Source of the DNA: Fidelibacterota bacterium
GTDB lineage: Bacteria > Fidelibacterota > Marinisomatia > Marinisomatales > SCKK01
Direction of reading: 5' to 3'
Assembly (NCBI GenBank): GCA_004124475.1
Contig: SCKK01000031.1
Span: forward strand, 1-39,971
Length of the DNA: 39,971 nt
Each line of letters begins with the position of its first letter. Positions within the stretch are counted from its first letter, which is position 1. Below the pieces are notes generated by a model that was not told the DNA's origin, searched no databases, and saw only the letters and a list, made by a program, of their open reading frames with translations. Shown here in pieces: positions 7,251-16,709 of this stretch. The translations under genes were made by a program, and so were the position numbers.

Positions 7251-8579
7251 TTGAAAAAGCTACTGTCAAAGCGTTTACCACATTTATTCCACATCAAAAA
7301 TGGAAATATCATCGATCCATTCAAGGGAAAAGAATTTGTGGGTGATATTCTAATCAAGAATGGGAAAATAGTTGAGGTTGGTGAAAAGATTGAGGTTACG
7401 GATGAAGTCGCCGTTTGTGATGTGCAGGGATTGGTTGTGACACATGGATTTTGCGATATTCACGCTCATTTTCGAGAACCTGGACGAGAAGACAAGGAGA
7501 CATTGACAACAGGGTCACAAGCAGCACTGGCAGGTGGATTTACAACTGTGTGTGTTATGCCAAATACTGATCCTCCATTAGACAGCCCAGAATCAATCAG
7601 ATTTATTTGCGAGAAAGCAACAGATCTTCCAATAAATATCCTACCCATTGGAACCATTACGAAGGGTATGAAAGGAAGAGAACTTTCTGAAATGAATGCT
7701 ATGTATGAAGAGGGGGCAGTCGCCTTCTCAGACGATGGACTGCCTCTTGTAGACAGTGGTGTTCTCAGGAGGGCATTAGAATATTCCTATCGAATTGGCG
7801 TTCCCATTATTAATCATGCAGAAGATCCTACATTAAAACTTACCGGACAAATGCACGAAGGAAGGTGGTCAACCAAATTAGGACTTATCGGTATTCCATA
7901 TGTGAGTGAATCCATCATGGTAAATCGTGATCTTCAGATTACTGGATTTGTGGGAGGAAGATTGCACGTACCTCATGTGAGTTCAGAAAAAAGTGTTGAA
8001 TGTATTCGAATTGCAAAAGATGAAAAGTGGCTAGTGACTGCCGAGGTAACGCCACATCACCTTTATTTCACCGATTCTGATTTGGGGGGTTACAATACTT
8101 ATTTTAAAGTAGCGCCTCCTATTCGGACTGAGGAGGATCGTCAAGCATTAATAAATGGGTTGAAAGATGGCGTAATAGATTGTATCGCTACCGATCATGC
8201 ACCTCATACGGTTGAGGAAAAAGAATTGCCATTTGATTGGGCTCCTAATGGAATGATCGGATTGGAAACTGCATTTGGTGCATCCTGGTATGTATTATTT
8301 GAGAATAAAATCCCTTTGCGGAAAGTGATTGAACTGTTTACGGTAAATCCTCGAAGAATATTAGGATTTGAGCTTGATTTATTTAGATACGGGGTTGAAG
8401 CAGAATTGGTTATTCTTGATGTGGAGAAGAAATGGGTTTTTAATGAAGATCATATCTATTCTAAATCGAGGAATTCAGCGTTTATTGGAAAAGAATTATT
8501 GGGATATCCTGTTGGTGTTATTTCCACTAATCGATTTTATTCCGGTGATGAAACTTTCTTCAGTAAATATATGTCATAA
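7251..8579 (+). CDS. pyrC: Dihydroorotase
   Basis: A zinc amidohydrolase interconverting carbamoyl-aspartate and dihydroorotate. DIHAHFREPGREDKET carries the first two metal His residues; NHAED, VTPHHLYF and ATDHAPHT supply the remaining ligands and the catalytic Asp. It is a type I-like enzyme of about 442 residues. I place the start at TTG 7251, one base after the pyrB stop, because GGAGG (7235-7239) sits 11 bases upstream. The frame is open further back to TTG 7218, inside pyrB. It is the last gene of the pyr operon; carA/carB, pyrD, pyrE and pyrF are not in this window. Confidence 0.95.
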   Translation: MKKLLSKRLPHLFHIKNGNIIDPFKGKEFVGDILIKNGKIVEVGEKIEVTDEVAVCDVQGLVVTHGFCDIHAHFREPGREDKETLTTGSQAALAGGFTTVCVMPNTDPPLDSPESIRFICEKATDLPINILPIGTITKGMKGRELSEMNAMYEEGAVAFSDDGLPLVDSGVLRRALEYSYRIGVPIINHAEDPTLKLTGQMHEGRWSTKLGLIGIPYVSESIMVNRDLQITGFVGGRLHVPHVSSEKSVECIRIAKDEKWLVTAEVTPHHLYFTDSDLGGYNTYFKVAPPIRTEEDRQALINGLKDGVIDCIATDHAPHTVEEKELPFDWAPNGMIGLETAFGASWYVLFENKIPLRKVIELFTVNPRRILGFELDLFRYGVEAELVILDVEKKWVFNEDHIYSKSRNSAFIGKELLGYPVGVISTNRFYSGDETFFSKYMS

Positions 8580-8603
8580 GAAGCATTATTAGAACATAGC
8601 TAT

Positions 8604-8634
8604 GTCCCCCCGACCCCCACTTAGCCGGGGGGAC
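8604..8634. terminator. GC-rich inverted repeat after pyrC
   Basis: GTCCCCCCG (8604-8612) pairs with CGGGGGGAC (8626-8634), a 9-bp perfect stem 25 bp after the pyrC stop. The trailing run is short (GAATTT), so it may act as a pause or a dispersed hairpin rather than a strong intrinsic terminator. Further right, CCTGCCTGTC and GACAGGG (8651-8700) form another imperfect inverted repeat. The rest of the gap to rplM is AT-rich with no gene. Confidence 0.5.
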
Positions 8635-8821
8635 GAATTTAAAGAGTCAAGCCTGCCTGTCGCCTGCCCGCTGAGATTGATCAGGCGGTGCAGACAGGGA
8701 GTATTGTATGTTCACTTCCTATTTAATGTATTAGGATTTTATCAAACAAACATTTGTAAAATAACTTGTCTTAATTAAACATCATAGGTAAAATCACATG
8801 CTGTAATTGAATGGGAATATT

Positions 8822-9250
8822 ATGAAAACATACTCGATAAAAGAGGCAGAAATCAACAAAGAATGGTATGTGGCTGATGCTGCTAACCAAACTTTAGGAA
8901 GGTTTGCCAGTAAAATAGCACAGATACTGAAAGGTAAACATAAACCCGAATACACTCCTCATATGGATATGGGTGATTTTGTTGTAGTCGTGAATGCAGA
9001 AAAAATTAGAGTTTCCGGTGATAAGGAGATGAAGAAAATTTATTTTAGTCATTCCGGTTATCCTGGTGGTACTAAGTTTTTAAAGTTACATACTGTGAGA
9101 GAGAGTCAGCCGGAAAAAATAATAAACCTCGCAGTGAAAGGTATGTTGCCAAAGAATCGATTAGGACGCGCCATGCTTCGTCATTTGAAGGTGTACAAGG
9201 GATCGGATCATCCTCATGTAGCTCAGAAACCAAAGGAATTGGAGTTTTAA
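8822..9250 (+). CDS. rplM: 50S ribosomal protein L13
   Basis: An early-assembly protein of the large subunit. Motifs: [46 protein letters not shown] and [20 protein letters not shown]. It is 142 residues, the usual length. The ATG at 8822 starts MKTYS as in other L13 proteins; a TTG at 8807 would add five residues. It heads the operon rplM-rpsI-rpsB-tsf-pyrH-frr. In many bacteria L13 represses its own operon through the leader; no obvious operator structure is visible here. Confidence 0.97.
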   Translation: MKTYSIKEAEINKEWYVADAANQTLGRFASKIAQILKGKHKPEYTPHMDMGDFVVVVNAEKIRVSGDKEMKKIYFSHSGYPGGTKFLKLHTVRESQPEKIINLAVKGMLPKNRLGRAMLRHLKVYKGSDHPHVAQKPKELEF

Positions 9251-9254
9251 GATA

Positions 9255-9650
9255 ATGTCGGTAAAAACAAATATTGTCACGGTAGGACGTAGAAAAACAT
9301 CCGTTGCACGGGTCAGATTAATTCCGGGTAATGGAAAAATCACTGTAAATAAAAAGGATTTTAAAAATTATTTTGGTAGAATTTCACAAAGAAAGGAAGT
9401 ACTGAAGCCGATAGAATTGGTTGAAGAAGCAAATAAACATGATATTATTGTAAATGTACGAGGTGGTGGATTCTCCGGTCAAGCTGGAGCAATTCGACAT
9501 GGGATTGCCAGAGCATTTGTCTTATTAAATCCTGAAAATAAACCTATTCTGAAAAAAGAAGGCTTTTTAACCCGTGATGCAAGAATGAAAGAAAGGAAAA
9601 AGTATGGACAAAAGGGTGCACGAGGCGCTTTCCAATGGACGAAACGTTAA
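9255..9650 (+). CDS. rpsI: 30S ribosomal protein S9
   Basis: 131 residues. [12 protein letters not shown] is the N-terminal signature, [18 protein letters not shown] the conserved core, and [19 protein letters not shown] the basic tail. It ends WTKR; in S9 the tail reaches the P-site tRNA anticodon, and its final Lys-Arg is conserved here. It starts 4 bases after rplM and stops one base before the rpsB ATG, so translation is likely coupled. Confidence 0.97.
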   Translation: MSVKTNIVTVGRRKTSVARVRLIPGNGKITVNKKDFKNYFGRISQRKEVLKPIELVEEANKHDIIVNVRGGGFSGQAGAIRHGIARAFVLLNPENKPILKKEGFLTRDARMKERKKYGQKGARGAFQWTKR

Positions 9651-9651
9651 T

Positions 9652-10485
9652 ATGTATAAAATAAACGTTACATTTGAGGATCTTTTAAGTACGGGCGCTC
9701 ATTTTGGTCATCTGACCAGGAAGTGGCACCCACAATTTAAACCCTATATTTTGATGTCTAAAAGAGGAATCCATATTATTAATCTTGAGGAGACCTTAAA
9801 AAACCTTCAAAAAGCGATTGACTTTGTCACGGATATTTGTGAGAATGGTGGAGAAATTCTTTTCGTCGGCACAAAGAAGAACGCAAAAAATATAGTTCAG
9901 CAAGAAGCAGATAAATGTGGAATGTTTTATGTGGTTGAAAGGTGGTTAGGTGGAACGCTTACCAATTTTTCAACGATTAGAAAAAGTATTAAAAGGTTAC
10001 AAGCATTAGAGAAAGAATCGAGTTCATTATACGAAAATGCCACTAAAAAAGAGATTTTAAGTCTTGAAAGGGAGATGATTCGGCTTCAGGATCTACATCG
10101 TGGTATTAAAGATATGAAACGATTGCCTGACGCTTTGGTTGTGGTGGATGCCAGACATGAATATATTGCTCTCTGCGAAGCTCGAAAATTGAATGTTCCT
10201 ATCGTCGCAATTGTCGATACTAATACCAATCCTGAAATAGTGGATTATCCCATACCTGCAAATGATGATTCAATCCGGGCTATAAAGTTAATCCTGGGAG
10301 AAATAGCCCGGTCAATTTGTGAGTCCAAATCTATTTCCTATAGAGAAGATGTTGATTTGGTTGTAGCTGATGAATCTGATGTAGTTTCAACAGAGGAATC
10401 TGAAGAAATTGAAACAGATATAGAATTGACAGAAGATGAGACTCAGATTGAGGATGAAGTTAAAAATCTGCAGACAAAGAATTAG
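9652..10485 (+). CDS. rpsB: 30S ribosomal protein S2
   Basis: 277 residues: FEDLLSTGAHFGHLTRKWHP, FVGTKKNAKNIVQQEA, ERWLGGTLTNFSTI, LPDALVVVDARHEYIA and IVDTNTNPEIVDYPIPANDDS are the S2 signatures. The C-terminal 45 residues are very acidic (VADESDVVSTEESEEIETD...), a tail longer than in E. coli S2. The frame is open back to 9604 inside rpsI, but MYKINVTFEDLL from 9652 fits the family. tsf follows, as in most bacteria. Confidence 0.97.
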   Translation: MYKINVTFEDLLSTGAHFGHLTRKWHPQFKPYILMSKRGIHIINLEETLKNLQKAIDFVTDICENGGEILFVGTKKNAKNIVQQEADKCGMFYVVERWLGGTLTNFSTIRKSIKRLQALEKESSSLYENATKKEILSLEREMIRLQDLHRGIKDMKRLPDALVVVDARHEYIALCEARKLNVPIVAIVDTNTNPEIVDYPIPANDDSIRAIKLILGEIARSICESKSISYREDVDLVVADESDVVSTEESEEIETDIELTEDETQIEDEVKNLQTKN

Positions 10486-10519
10486 TGGAAGCGGTCGAAA
10501 ATGAGAGAGAGGAAGATCA

Positions 10520-11137
10520 ATGAATATTGATGCAAAAAGTGTAAAGAATTTAAGAGAGAGAATCGGTGCTGGGATAATGGACTGCAAAGAAGCACTAACA
10601 GTAGCAAACGGAAATATTGATATTGCAATAGAAGTGTTGAGAAAAAAAGGCATTGCGAAGGCTGAGAAAAAGGCAGGTAGGAAAGCTAACCAGGGAATTG
10701 TGTTGTCCTATATTCATCCAGGTAGCCGAATTGGCGTATTATTGGAAGTGAATTGTGAAACGGATTTCGTAGCAAAAACTGAAACATTTATCCGATTTGT
10801 AAAAAACCTTGCAATGCAAATTGCAGCAACAAATCCTCTAACCATAGAAAGGGGTGACCTAGATCCTATACTGATCGAAAAGGAAAAAGAAATTTATAAA
10901 GCTCAGGTGGAATCCTTGGGGAAACCTCAAAATATTTTTAATAAAATTGTTGATGGGAAAATAGAAAAATATTACCAGGAAGTCTGTCTATTAGAGCAGA
11001 ATTTTATCAAGGATAATGATAAAACCATTCAAGACCTTTTAACTTCAACCATTTCTTCTTTGGGGGAAAATGTAACTATCTCCAGGTTTTCTCGCTATGA
11101 AGTGGGTGAGTTTATTTCTTCAAACGGGGAAGCCTAA
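10520..11137 (+). CDS. tsf: Elongation factor Ts
   Basis: The guanine nucleotide exchange factor for EF-Tu. VKNLRERIGAGIMDCKEAL is the UBA-like N-terminal domain. NCETDFVAKTETF contains the TDFV motif that inserts next to the EF-Tu nucleotide site. It has 205 residues, the short one-core form rather than the longer E. coli type. A ribosome-binding site (GAGAGGAAG) precedes the ATG. Confidence 0.96.
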   Translation: MNIDAKSVKNLRERIGAGIMDCKEALTVANGNIDIAIEVLRKKGIAKAEKKAGRKANQGIVLSYIHPGSRIGVLLEVNCETDFVAKTETFIRFVKNLAMQIAATNPLTIERGDLDPILIEKEKEIYKAQVESLGKPQNIFNKIVDGKIEKYYQEVCLLEQNFIKDNDKTIQDLLTSTISSLGENVTISRFSRYEVGEFISSNGEA

Positions 11138-11151
11138 TCCTTAACTAACAT

Positions 11152-11868
11152 ATGCCCAAACCTGTTTTCAGGAGAATTTTACTCAAAATTAGTGGCGAAA
11201 TTCTCTCAGGAAACCAGGGATACGGTGTTGATCCTGTAAAAGCGATTGAATTGGCTAAAGAGGTGAAGAATGCCCAAGAGGAAGGTGTAGAGATAGGAAT
11301 TGTTGTCGGAGGCGGCAACATTATCAGAGGTGAGATGGCAGAACATCGTGGGATGGATAGGGTATCTGCCGACTATCTTGGAATGCTCGCTACAATTATA
11401 AATGCCATTGTCCTTCAGGATGCCTTGGAGAAAGAAGGGTGTGAAACGAGAACCCTATCCGCCATCGGAATTTCTCAATTGGCTGAACCTTATATCAGGA
11501 GAAGAGCAATACGCCATTTGGAAAAGGGACGAGTAATTATTATTGCGGGAGGAACAGGAAATCCCTATTTTAGTACTGATACTGCCGCTGTATTGAGAGC
11601 GACTGAAACGGAGGCGGATGTTGTTTTAAAAGGAACAAAAGTTGATGGTGTTTATGATAAGGATCCCAAAAAATATGATGATGCCCAAAGATTTGACACA
11701 TTGTCATTTCAAAAAGTTATCGAGGATGGATTGAGGGTCATGGATTTAACCGCTGTGACATTATGCAAAGAGAATAATCTTCCTATAATTGTATTTGATA
11801 TTAATCAAACTGGGAATTTAGGAAGAATTCTTACGGGAGAGAAAATAGGCACAATTATTAGAGGATAA
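11152..11868 (+). CDS. pyrH: UMP kinase
   Basis: It phosphorylates UMP to UDP. It is an amino-acid-kinase-fold protein of 238 residues: LLKISGEILSG, GIVVGGGNIIRG, RVSADYLGMLATIINA, GGTGNPYFSTDTAAVLRA and LKGTKVDGVYDKDP are present. The start is the ATG at 11152 without a clear Shine-Dalgarno. It links the ribosomal operon to the pyrimidine route that begins with pyrB, 5 kb upstream. Confidence 0.97.
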   Translation: MPKPVFRRILLKISGEILSGNQGYGVDPVKAIELAKEVKNAQEEGVEIGIVVGGGNIIRGEMAEHRGMDRVSADYLGMLATIINAIVLQDALEKEGCETRTLSAIGISQLAEPYIRRRAIRHLEKGRVIIIAGGTGNPYFSTDTAAVLRATETEADVVLKGTKVDGVYDKDPKKYDDAQRFDTLSFQKVIEDGLRVMDLTAVTLCKENNLPIIVFDINQTGNLGRILTGEKIGTIIRG

Positions 11869-11872
11869 GGCA

Positions 11873-12430
11873 ATGCTTAAAAGCTATTATTCAGATGTTA
11901 AGCATAGAATGAATTCTGCAATTGAACACACTCGTCATGAACTTGCTCAAATCCGAACAGGGCGGGCTTCCTCAGCATTGTTAGATAGTGTCAAAGTACC
12001 GTATTACGGTGCTCCAACACCCCTGAAATCACTTGCAAATATAACTGTTCCTGAGGCAAGGCTTATTGTTGTACAACCATTTGATAAAAATTTACTGTTT
12101 GATATAGACAGAGCCATACAGGCAGCAGATTTAGGATTAAATCCAACGAATGACGGTACTCTTATCCGTGTACCCATTCCGGCATTGAATGAAGAAAGAC
12201 GGATGGAATTGGTGCGATTAGTGCACAATCTTGTTGAGGAAGGGCGGATAGCCATTAGGAATGTTCGTAAGGATTCGAATAACCATATTCGAGATTTGGA
12301 ACGATCTCATGAGATTTCTGAGAATGAAAGTAAGTGGGCGCATGAAGAGATTCAAAAATTTACGGATGGTCATATTGATAAGCTTAATGAACTACAGAAT
12401 AAAAAAGAAAAGGAAATAAAGAAAGACTGA
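11873..12430 (+). CDS. frr: Ribosome recycling factor
   Basis: With EF-G it splits post-termination ribosomes. It is 185 residues, the standard length. RTGRASSALLDSVKVPYYG, TPLKSLANITVPEARLIVVQPFD and RVPIPALNEERR belong to domains I and II. VRKDSNNHIRDLE and the Lys-rich C-terminal helix complete the three-helix bundle. It starts 4 bases after pyrH and is the last gene before a strong terminator. Confidence 0.97.
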   Translation: MLKSYYSDVKHRMNSAIEHTRHELAQIRTGRASSALLDSVKVPYYGAPTPLKSLANITVPEARLIVVQPFDKNLLFDIDRAIQAADLGLNPTNDGTLIRVPIPALNEERRMELVRLVHNLVEEGRIAIRNVRKDSNNHIRDLERSHEISENESKWAHEEIQKFTDGHIDKLNELQNKKEKEIKKD

Positions 12431-12473
12431 GTCGTTATTGATCATTGATATCTAACGTTAGTTCTAAAAATTA

Positions 12474-12507
12474 AAATCCCAGGATTTATTATCACTGGGA
12501 TTTTTTT
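12474..12507. terminator. Bidirectional terminator between frr and nrdJ
   Basis: AAATCCCAG (12474-12482) pairs with CTGGGATTT, followed by a run of seven T. On the minus strand the stem is followed by an A/T-rich stretch (TTTTAATTT), so it can serve both converging genes. Confidence 0.88.
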
Positions 12508-12527
12508 GACATTACTTGAGTTGGTTT

Positions 12528-15005
12528 TTATTCACATTTTGAGAATCCACAACTAAGGCATGTCACACAACCATTTTCATGTTGAATAGTACTGCCACAA
12601 TCGGGACAGGTTGTCATTGTTTTTGGGTTATAATCGACGGCAATTTCTGTGCTATTATCATCAGCGAGGGTAAATCTGAGTTCTGTTGATACTTTGGGTT
12701 GTGATAATTCACCTGAAAATTTTGAGCTGTTTTTCAAATAATCTTCAATAGCCTTTCCGATAGCATCAGGGGTTGAAAGAATCAATCGTCCGTTTTCCCA
12801 TGTCGGATTTGGACCTGAGATTCCTTTGAGTTGTTTAATGACGTCTTGAGGATTAATCCCTGAACGTAATGCCAGTGAAATCAATCTGCTGATTGCTTCT
12901 GACTGTGCAGCTGCATGACCTCCCGCTTTGCCTATTGTTGTGAATACCTCGCACAAACCGTGCTCATCCTCGTTAATCGTAATATAGAGAGAACCTTCGC
13001 CAGTTCTAATTCTTTTGGTGATGCCTTTGGTTTGTGACGGACGAATTCTTGGTTTTAATTCTGTTCGACGTTTAGTTTCGTTAATAAGTGTTATTGATTT
13101 TCCGGAGATGATATTAAAATTTTCAAGTGAATCAGATTTTCCTTTATTATTTTCTATGGACTTTTGATCTTCCGTAAGAAGAATTCCCTCTCGTGAACCT
13201 TCGCGGTAGACTGTAATTCCTTTTAGTCCGGTTTTGTAGGATGTCAAATATATGTCTCCTACCGTTTCTTTAGATACATCAGCAGGCAGATTAACAGTGG
13301 AACTTATGGAAGTATCTATATATTTTTGAATTACACCTTGCATTTTCACCCTAAAATACGGATCAATATTGTGTGCGGTTACAATATAGGAAGGAAGGTT
13401 TTTATCATTATCAAACATTTTCTTTATGATAGGATGATATACTTTATATTCTCTGAATGATTTGCCAAAGTTTTTGTTGTCTTTTACACGGCGATAATAG
13501 GATGTCTGAAAGATTGGTTCAATTCCTGACGTAACTCTGGAAACGATTGCACCACTACCGGTAGGGGGAATAGTCATGAGGGTAGAGTTCCGTATACCAT
13601 CCTTTTTAATTTTGTCTTTGATTTTCACAGGTAACGATTTGATAAATTTACTTTTTGAATATCCTTTCCAATCAAAGTTAGGAAAAGATCCCTTCTCTTT
13701 TGCCAATTCAATCGAAGTTTCATAAGAAGTGTCCCGCATTATTTTGACGATCCGATTGGCTTCGTCTAAGGCTTTCTTACTATCATATGAAATTTTTTCT
13801 TTTACAAACATATCTCCAAGCCCTAATAAACCAATGCCAATTCTTCTATCGTTTTTGGCATTTTCTTTCTGATTGGGTAGAGCATGACGATCCATATTGT
13901 AGGTGATAACATTATCCATAAAACGTGCAGCAATTTCCACGGTTTCTTTGAAAGCATCATCCATAAATTTTCCGTCCTCATCCACAAACCGCTCAAGGTT
14001 AATAGAACCAAGGTTACAACATCCACCATCAGGGAGAGGCTGCTCTCCACATGGATTGGTCGATATGAGTGGACTGCAATATTCAGCATTGTGATAGTCC
14101 CTCATCGTATCCCAGAAAATTATTCCCGGTTCAGCACTTTCGTAGGCAGCTTCGATAATTGTATCCCAAAGATTTTTTGCTTTTACAGTTCGATAGATTT
14201 TTTCATTCCACTTTAGATCGAAATCTGAGTCATCTATTACCGCATTCATGAATTCATGAGTAAGCAATACGGAGATATTTGAATACTTCACCATATCCAC
14301 ATTATTGCGTTTCATGTTGATAAATGTTTCAATATCCGGGTGGTCTACCCGAATAGTTTGCATATTGGCTCCTCTGCGGCCATGCTGGGCGATGGTGTTG
14401 GTATTTTCGCTGAACAGATTCATAAAACCGGTTGGTCCACACGATTCACCACCTGTACTATCGATGGTAGAACCCGAAGGTCTTAAAATTGACAGATCGT
14501 GTCCACAGCCGCCACCAAATTTATAAGTCAATGCTTCTTCGATGATAGTATCATAGATGGCTTTGATGGAGTCTTTTCGAATAGCCATCACATAGCAGTT
14601 ATTCAAGGTTGTTGTAATATCATCTCTGCCTGCTCCATGCATAATCCGACCACCGGGCACAAAACGAAAATCTTCTAAAATAGAAAAAAACTTTTGATAC
14701 CATGTATCCACATCCTCTTCAACGGATGCAATGGCTTTCGCAATTCTTTTCCACATATCATAAGGACTTTTTTCCCATGGTGCGAGGTATTTGTTTTTTA
14801 GGACATCTTTACCAAGTTCATCATCCTGATAATAATTTTCGATTGAAAATTTTTCCGGTGTTGTTTCGCCCAAAACTTCAGGCAAATCACTGGTGGATAT
14901 AGCCTGTTTTTTATCAGGGATGATATCAATGGGTGGAAGAATTTTGTTTGATTTATCGGTGTATTCACTTGGTATATTAAATTCAAATTCAAGAAGTTCA
15001 GCCAT
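12528..15005 (-). CDS. nrdJ: Adenosylcobalamin-dependent ribonucleotide reductase (class II)
   Basis: An 825-residue reductase that makes dNTP precursors without oxygen-dependent radical chemistry. FVPGGRIMHGAG, the NNCYV cysteine region, TYKFGGGCGHDLSILRP, STNPCGEQPLPDGGCCNLG (the radical cysteine with its Asn and Glu partners) and MTIPPTGSGAIVSRVTSG are class II signatures. The C-terminus carries a zinc-ribbon-like CPDCGST...CLSCGFSKCE, which holds the shuttling cysteines typical of NrdJ. GGAG lies 6 bases before the ATG on the minus strand. No separate NrdR or class I/III reductase is in the window, and no B12 riboswitch is recognisable upstream. Confidence 0.96.
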   Translation of the reverse strand: MAELLEFEFNIPSEYTDKSNKILPPIDIIPDKKQAISTSDLPEVLGETTPEKFSIENYYQDDELGKDVLKNKYLAPWEKSPYDMWKRIAKAIASVEEDVDTWYQKFFSILEDFRFVPGGRIMHGAGRDDITTTLNNCYVMAIRKDSIKAIYDTIIEEALTYKFGGGCGHDLSILRPSGSTIDSTGGESCGPTGFMNLFSENTNTIAQHGRRGANMQTIRVDHPDIETFINMKRNNVDMVKYSNISVLLTHEFMNAVIDDSDFDLKWNEKIYRTVKAKNLWDTIIEAAYESAEPGIIFWDTMRDYHNAEYCSPLISTNPCGEQPLPDGGCCNLGSINLERFVDEDGKFMDDAFKETVEIAARFMDNVITYNMDRHALPNQKENAKNDRRIGIGLLGLGDMFVKEKISYDSKKALDEANRIVKIMRDTSYETSIELAKEKGSFPNFDWKGYSKSKFIKSLPVKIKDKIKKDGIRNSTLMTIPPTGSGAIVSRVTSGIEPIFQTSYYRRVKDNKNFGKSFREYKVYHPIIKKMFDNDKNLPSYIVTAHNIDPYFRVKMQGVIQKYIDTSISSTVNLPADVSKETVGDIYLTSYKTGLKGITVYREGSREGILLTEDQKSIENNKGKSDSLENFNIISGKSITLINETKRRTELKPRIRPSQTKGITKRIRTGEGSLYITINEDEHGLCEVFTTIGKAGGHAAAQSEAISRLISLALRSGINPQDVIKQLKGISGPNPTWENGRLILSTPDAIGKAIEDYLKNSSKFSGELSQPKVSTELRFTLADDNSTEIAVDYNPKTMTTCPDCGSTIQHENGCVTCLSCGFSKCE

Positions 15006-15137
15006 AACTGTCTCCTACCCGTTTTAAAAATTTCGGTTGTAATGTCAAGCAGTTGTTGGTAAGTGTGCTTAAATCCCGCGAAAGGAGTGGATGAAATATA
15101 GATTCTGGGTAAAATGTTGTCAAGTTCAATTCTGGTT

Positions 15138-15169
15138 ATTATTAAAATTTTTTCTACAATTTTAATAAT
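15138..15169. promoter_or_regulatory. 12-bp AT-rich palindrome in the nrdJ leader
   Basis: ATTATTAAAATT (15138-15149) is perfectly matched by AATTTTAATAAT (15158-15169) with an 8-bp spacer, about 130 bp upstream of nrdJ and 70 bp before tRNA-Gly. It could be an operator for a dimeric repressor or a hairpin. It does not match the NrdR box consensus as I know it. Confidence 0.4.
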
Positions 15170-15188
15170 GAGGTCCAACATCTTATCT

Positions 15189-15216
15189 TTGACCCCCAGT
15201 AAAATATATATAAATT
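15189..15216 (+). promoter_or_regulatory. Possible promoter of tRNA-Gly and der
   Basis: TTGACC (15189-15194) is followed after 16 bp by TAAATT (15211-15216), or after 14 bp by TATAAA. The tRNA begins 22 bp later, a reasonable leader distance. Confidence 0.4.
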
Positions 15217-15237
15217 CTAAATATGCATAGAAACCAT

Positions 15238-15308
15238 GCGCCCGTGATGTAATGGTAACATTCTAGCTTCCCAAGCTCGCCATACGGGTCCGATTCCCGC
15301 CGGGCGCT
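15238..15308 (+). tRNA. tRNA-Gly(CCC), with stem defects
   Basis: Acceptor GCGCCCG/CGGGCGC, D-arm ATGT-AATGGTA-ACAT, anticodon loop TTCCCAA giving anticodon CCC. CCA is not encoded. There is a T-C mismatch in the anticodon stem (CTAGC/GCTCG) and an A-C mismatch closing the T stem (ACGGG/CCCGC). The T loop reads TCCGATT, so position 55, normally U, is C. GGG codons can be read by tRNA-Gly(UCC), so this copy could be decaying or specialised. Confidence 0.88.
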
Positions 15309-15376
15309 CAACTTTTTACGAATATTTCAACAATATTTTCATGTAACTTAATCGACCCATATTTTGGACATACATC

Positions 15377-16690
15377 ATGCCTAAACCCATTGTTGCCATT
15401 ATTGGCAGACCCAATACAGGAAAATCGACACTCTTCAATCGGCTCCTCCAGAGAAGAGAAGCCATCATAGACAAACAGGCAGGGATAACTCGTGATCGGA
15501 TATATGGTGATGTTGAATGGACTGATCGTTCATTCACGGTCATCGACACAGGGGGCTACCTTCCGGGAGAAGGGGATGAAATTGAAACAGCTGTCCGCCG
15601 TCAGGCTGAACTGGCAATTGAAGAAGCGAACCTATTATTGTTTATCGTTGATGGGCGTGAGGGTATTACCCCCATAGATTCCACATTGGCAGACATCATT
15701 CGCCAGTCGGGTAAACAAATGATACTTGTGGTAAATAAAATTGATAATAACAAACAGGAATCGATAGTGGGTGAGTTTTTTTCCATGGGGTTTGATCAGA
15801 TGATTTCGGTCTCTGCCTTGTCCGGAAGAAAAATCGGTGACATGCTTGATATAATCGTGGAGGAATTGGGTGATAAATCGATTCAACCTCGAGAAGAATT
15901 AGAAGGGATCAGATTTTCCATTGTCGGAATGCCAAACGTAGGAAAATCATCCATCACCAATGCACTAATTGGCAAGGAAAAATCAATCGTCACAGAAATC
16001 CCCGGTACTACGAGAGATGCTGTCGATACAGTTGTGAAATTTTATGGTAAAACGTTCGTTCTTATCGATACAGCAGGTCTACGAAGAAAATCCAAATTGA
16101 AAGATAGTATTGAGTTTTATAGCAGTCTCAGAACATTTAAAGCTATTGAAAGAGCTCATGTGGTTGGCGTTGTTATTGATGCTGTGAAAGGATTTGGGAA
16201 ACAGGACCAACATATCATTTCCGATGTTATTAAGAAAGGCAAAGGATTAATAATATTGGTTAATAAATGGGACCTGATTGATACAACAACCCACACACAA
16301 GAGGAGTTGAAAAAGACTATTAAACGATTATTTACAGCTTTGGAACACTATCCCATTCTTTTTATCTCGGCAAAAACAAAGAAAAGGATTTCAAAACTTC
16401 TTCCTGAGTGTCAAGAAGTTTATGATCGTTGGAATCAAAAAATACAGACTCGAAGACTTAATGTGGTTCTTCAAGAAATGGTAAAACAGGTTCAACCTCC
16501 CGCAGTGAGGGGGAAGAAAATTAAAATTAAATTTGTCACACAGGTTAGCCAAGCTCCCCCACGATTTCGGTTTTTCTCTAATTATCCTGAATTAATCCCT
16601 GTATCCTATCGAAATTTTATGGAAAATCAGTTACGTTTAGTATTCGATCTGGATGGTGTGCCGATCAAGTTTTCTTTTAGACAATCGTAG
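15377..16690 (+). CDS. der: Ribosome-assembly GTPase Der (EngA)
   Basis: A double-GTPase protein of 437 residues acting in 50S subunit maturation. The first G domain has GRPNTGKST, DTGGY and NKID. The second has GMPNVGKSS, DTAGLRRKSK and NKWD. The C-terminal KH-like domain includes PPAVRGKKIKIKFVTQ and FSNYPELIPVSYRNFMEN. The ATG at 15377 fits the family start MPKPIVAIIGRPN. YigZ follows 19 bp downstream. Confidence 0.97.
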   Translation: MPKPIVAIIGRPNTGKSTLFNRLLQRREAIIDKQAGITRDRIYGDVEWTDRSFTVIDTGGYLPGEGDEIETAVRRQAELAIEEANLLLFIVDGREGITPIDSTLADIIRQSGKQMILVVNKIDNNKQESIVGEFFSMGFDQMISVSALSGRKIGDMLDIIVEELGDKSIQPREELEGIRFSIVGMPNVGKSSITNALIGKEKSIVTEIPGTTRDAVDTVVKFYGKTFVLIDTAGLRRKSKLKDSIEFYSSLRTFKAIERAHVVGVVIDAVKGFGKQDQHIISDVIKKGKGLIILVNKWDLIDTTTHTQEELKKTIKRLFTALEHYPILFISAKTKKRISKLLPECQEVYDRWNQKIQTRRLNVVLQEMVKQVQPPAVRGKKIKIKFVTQVSQAPPRFRFFSNYPELIPVSYRNFMENQLRLVFDLDGVPIKFSFRQS

Positions 16691-16709
16691 AATAAGTCTG
16701 AGATAGGCT

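Noticed and set aside
15006-15237. Cobalamin riboswitch upstream of nrdJ
   Set aside because: A B12-dependent reductase made this plausible, but I could not find the conserved B12-box pattern or the expected helices. Only a simple AT palindrome is present.
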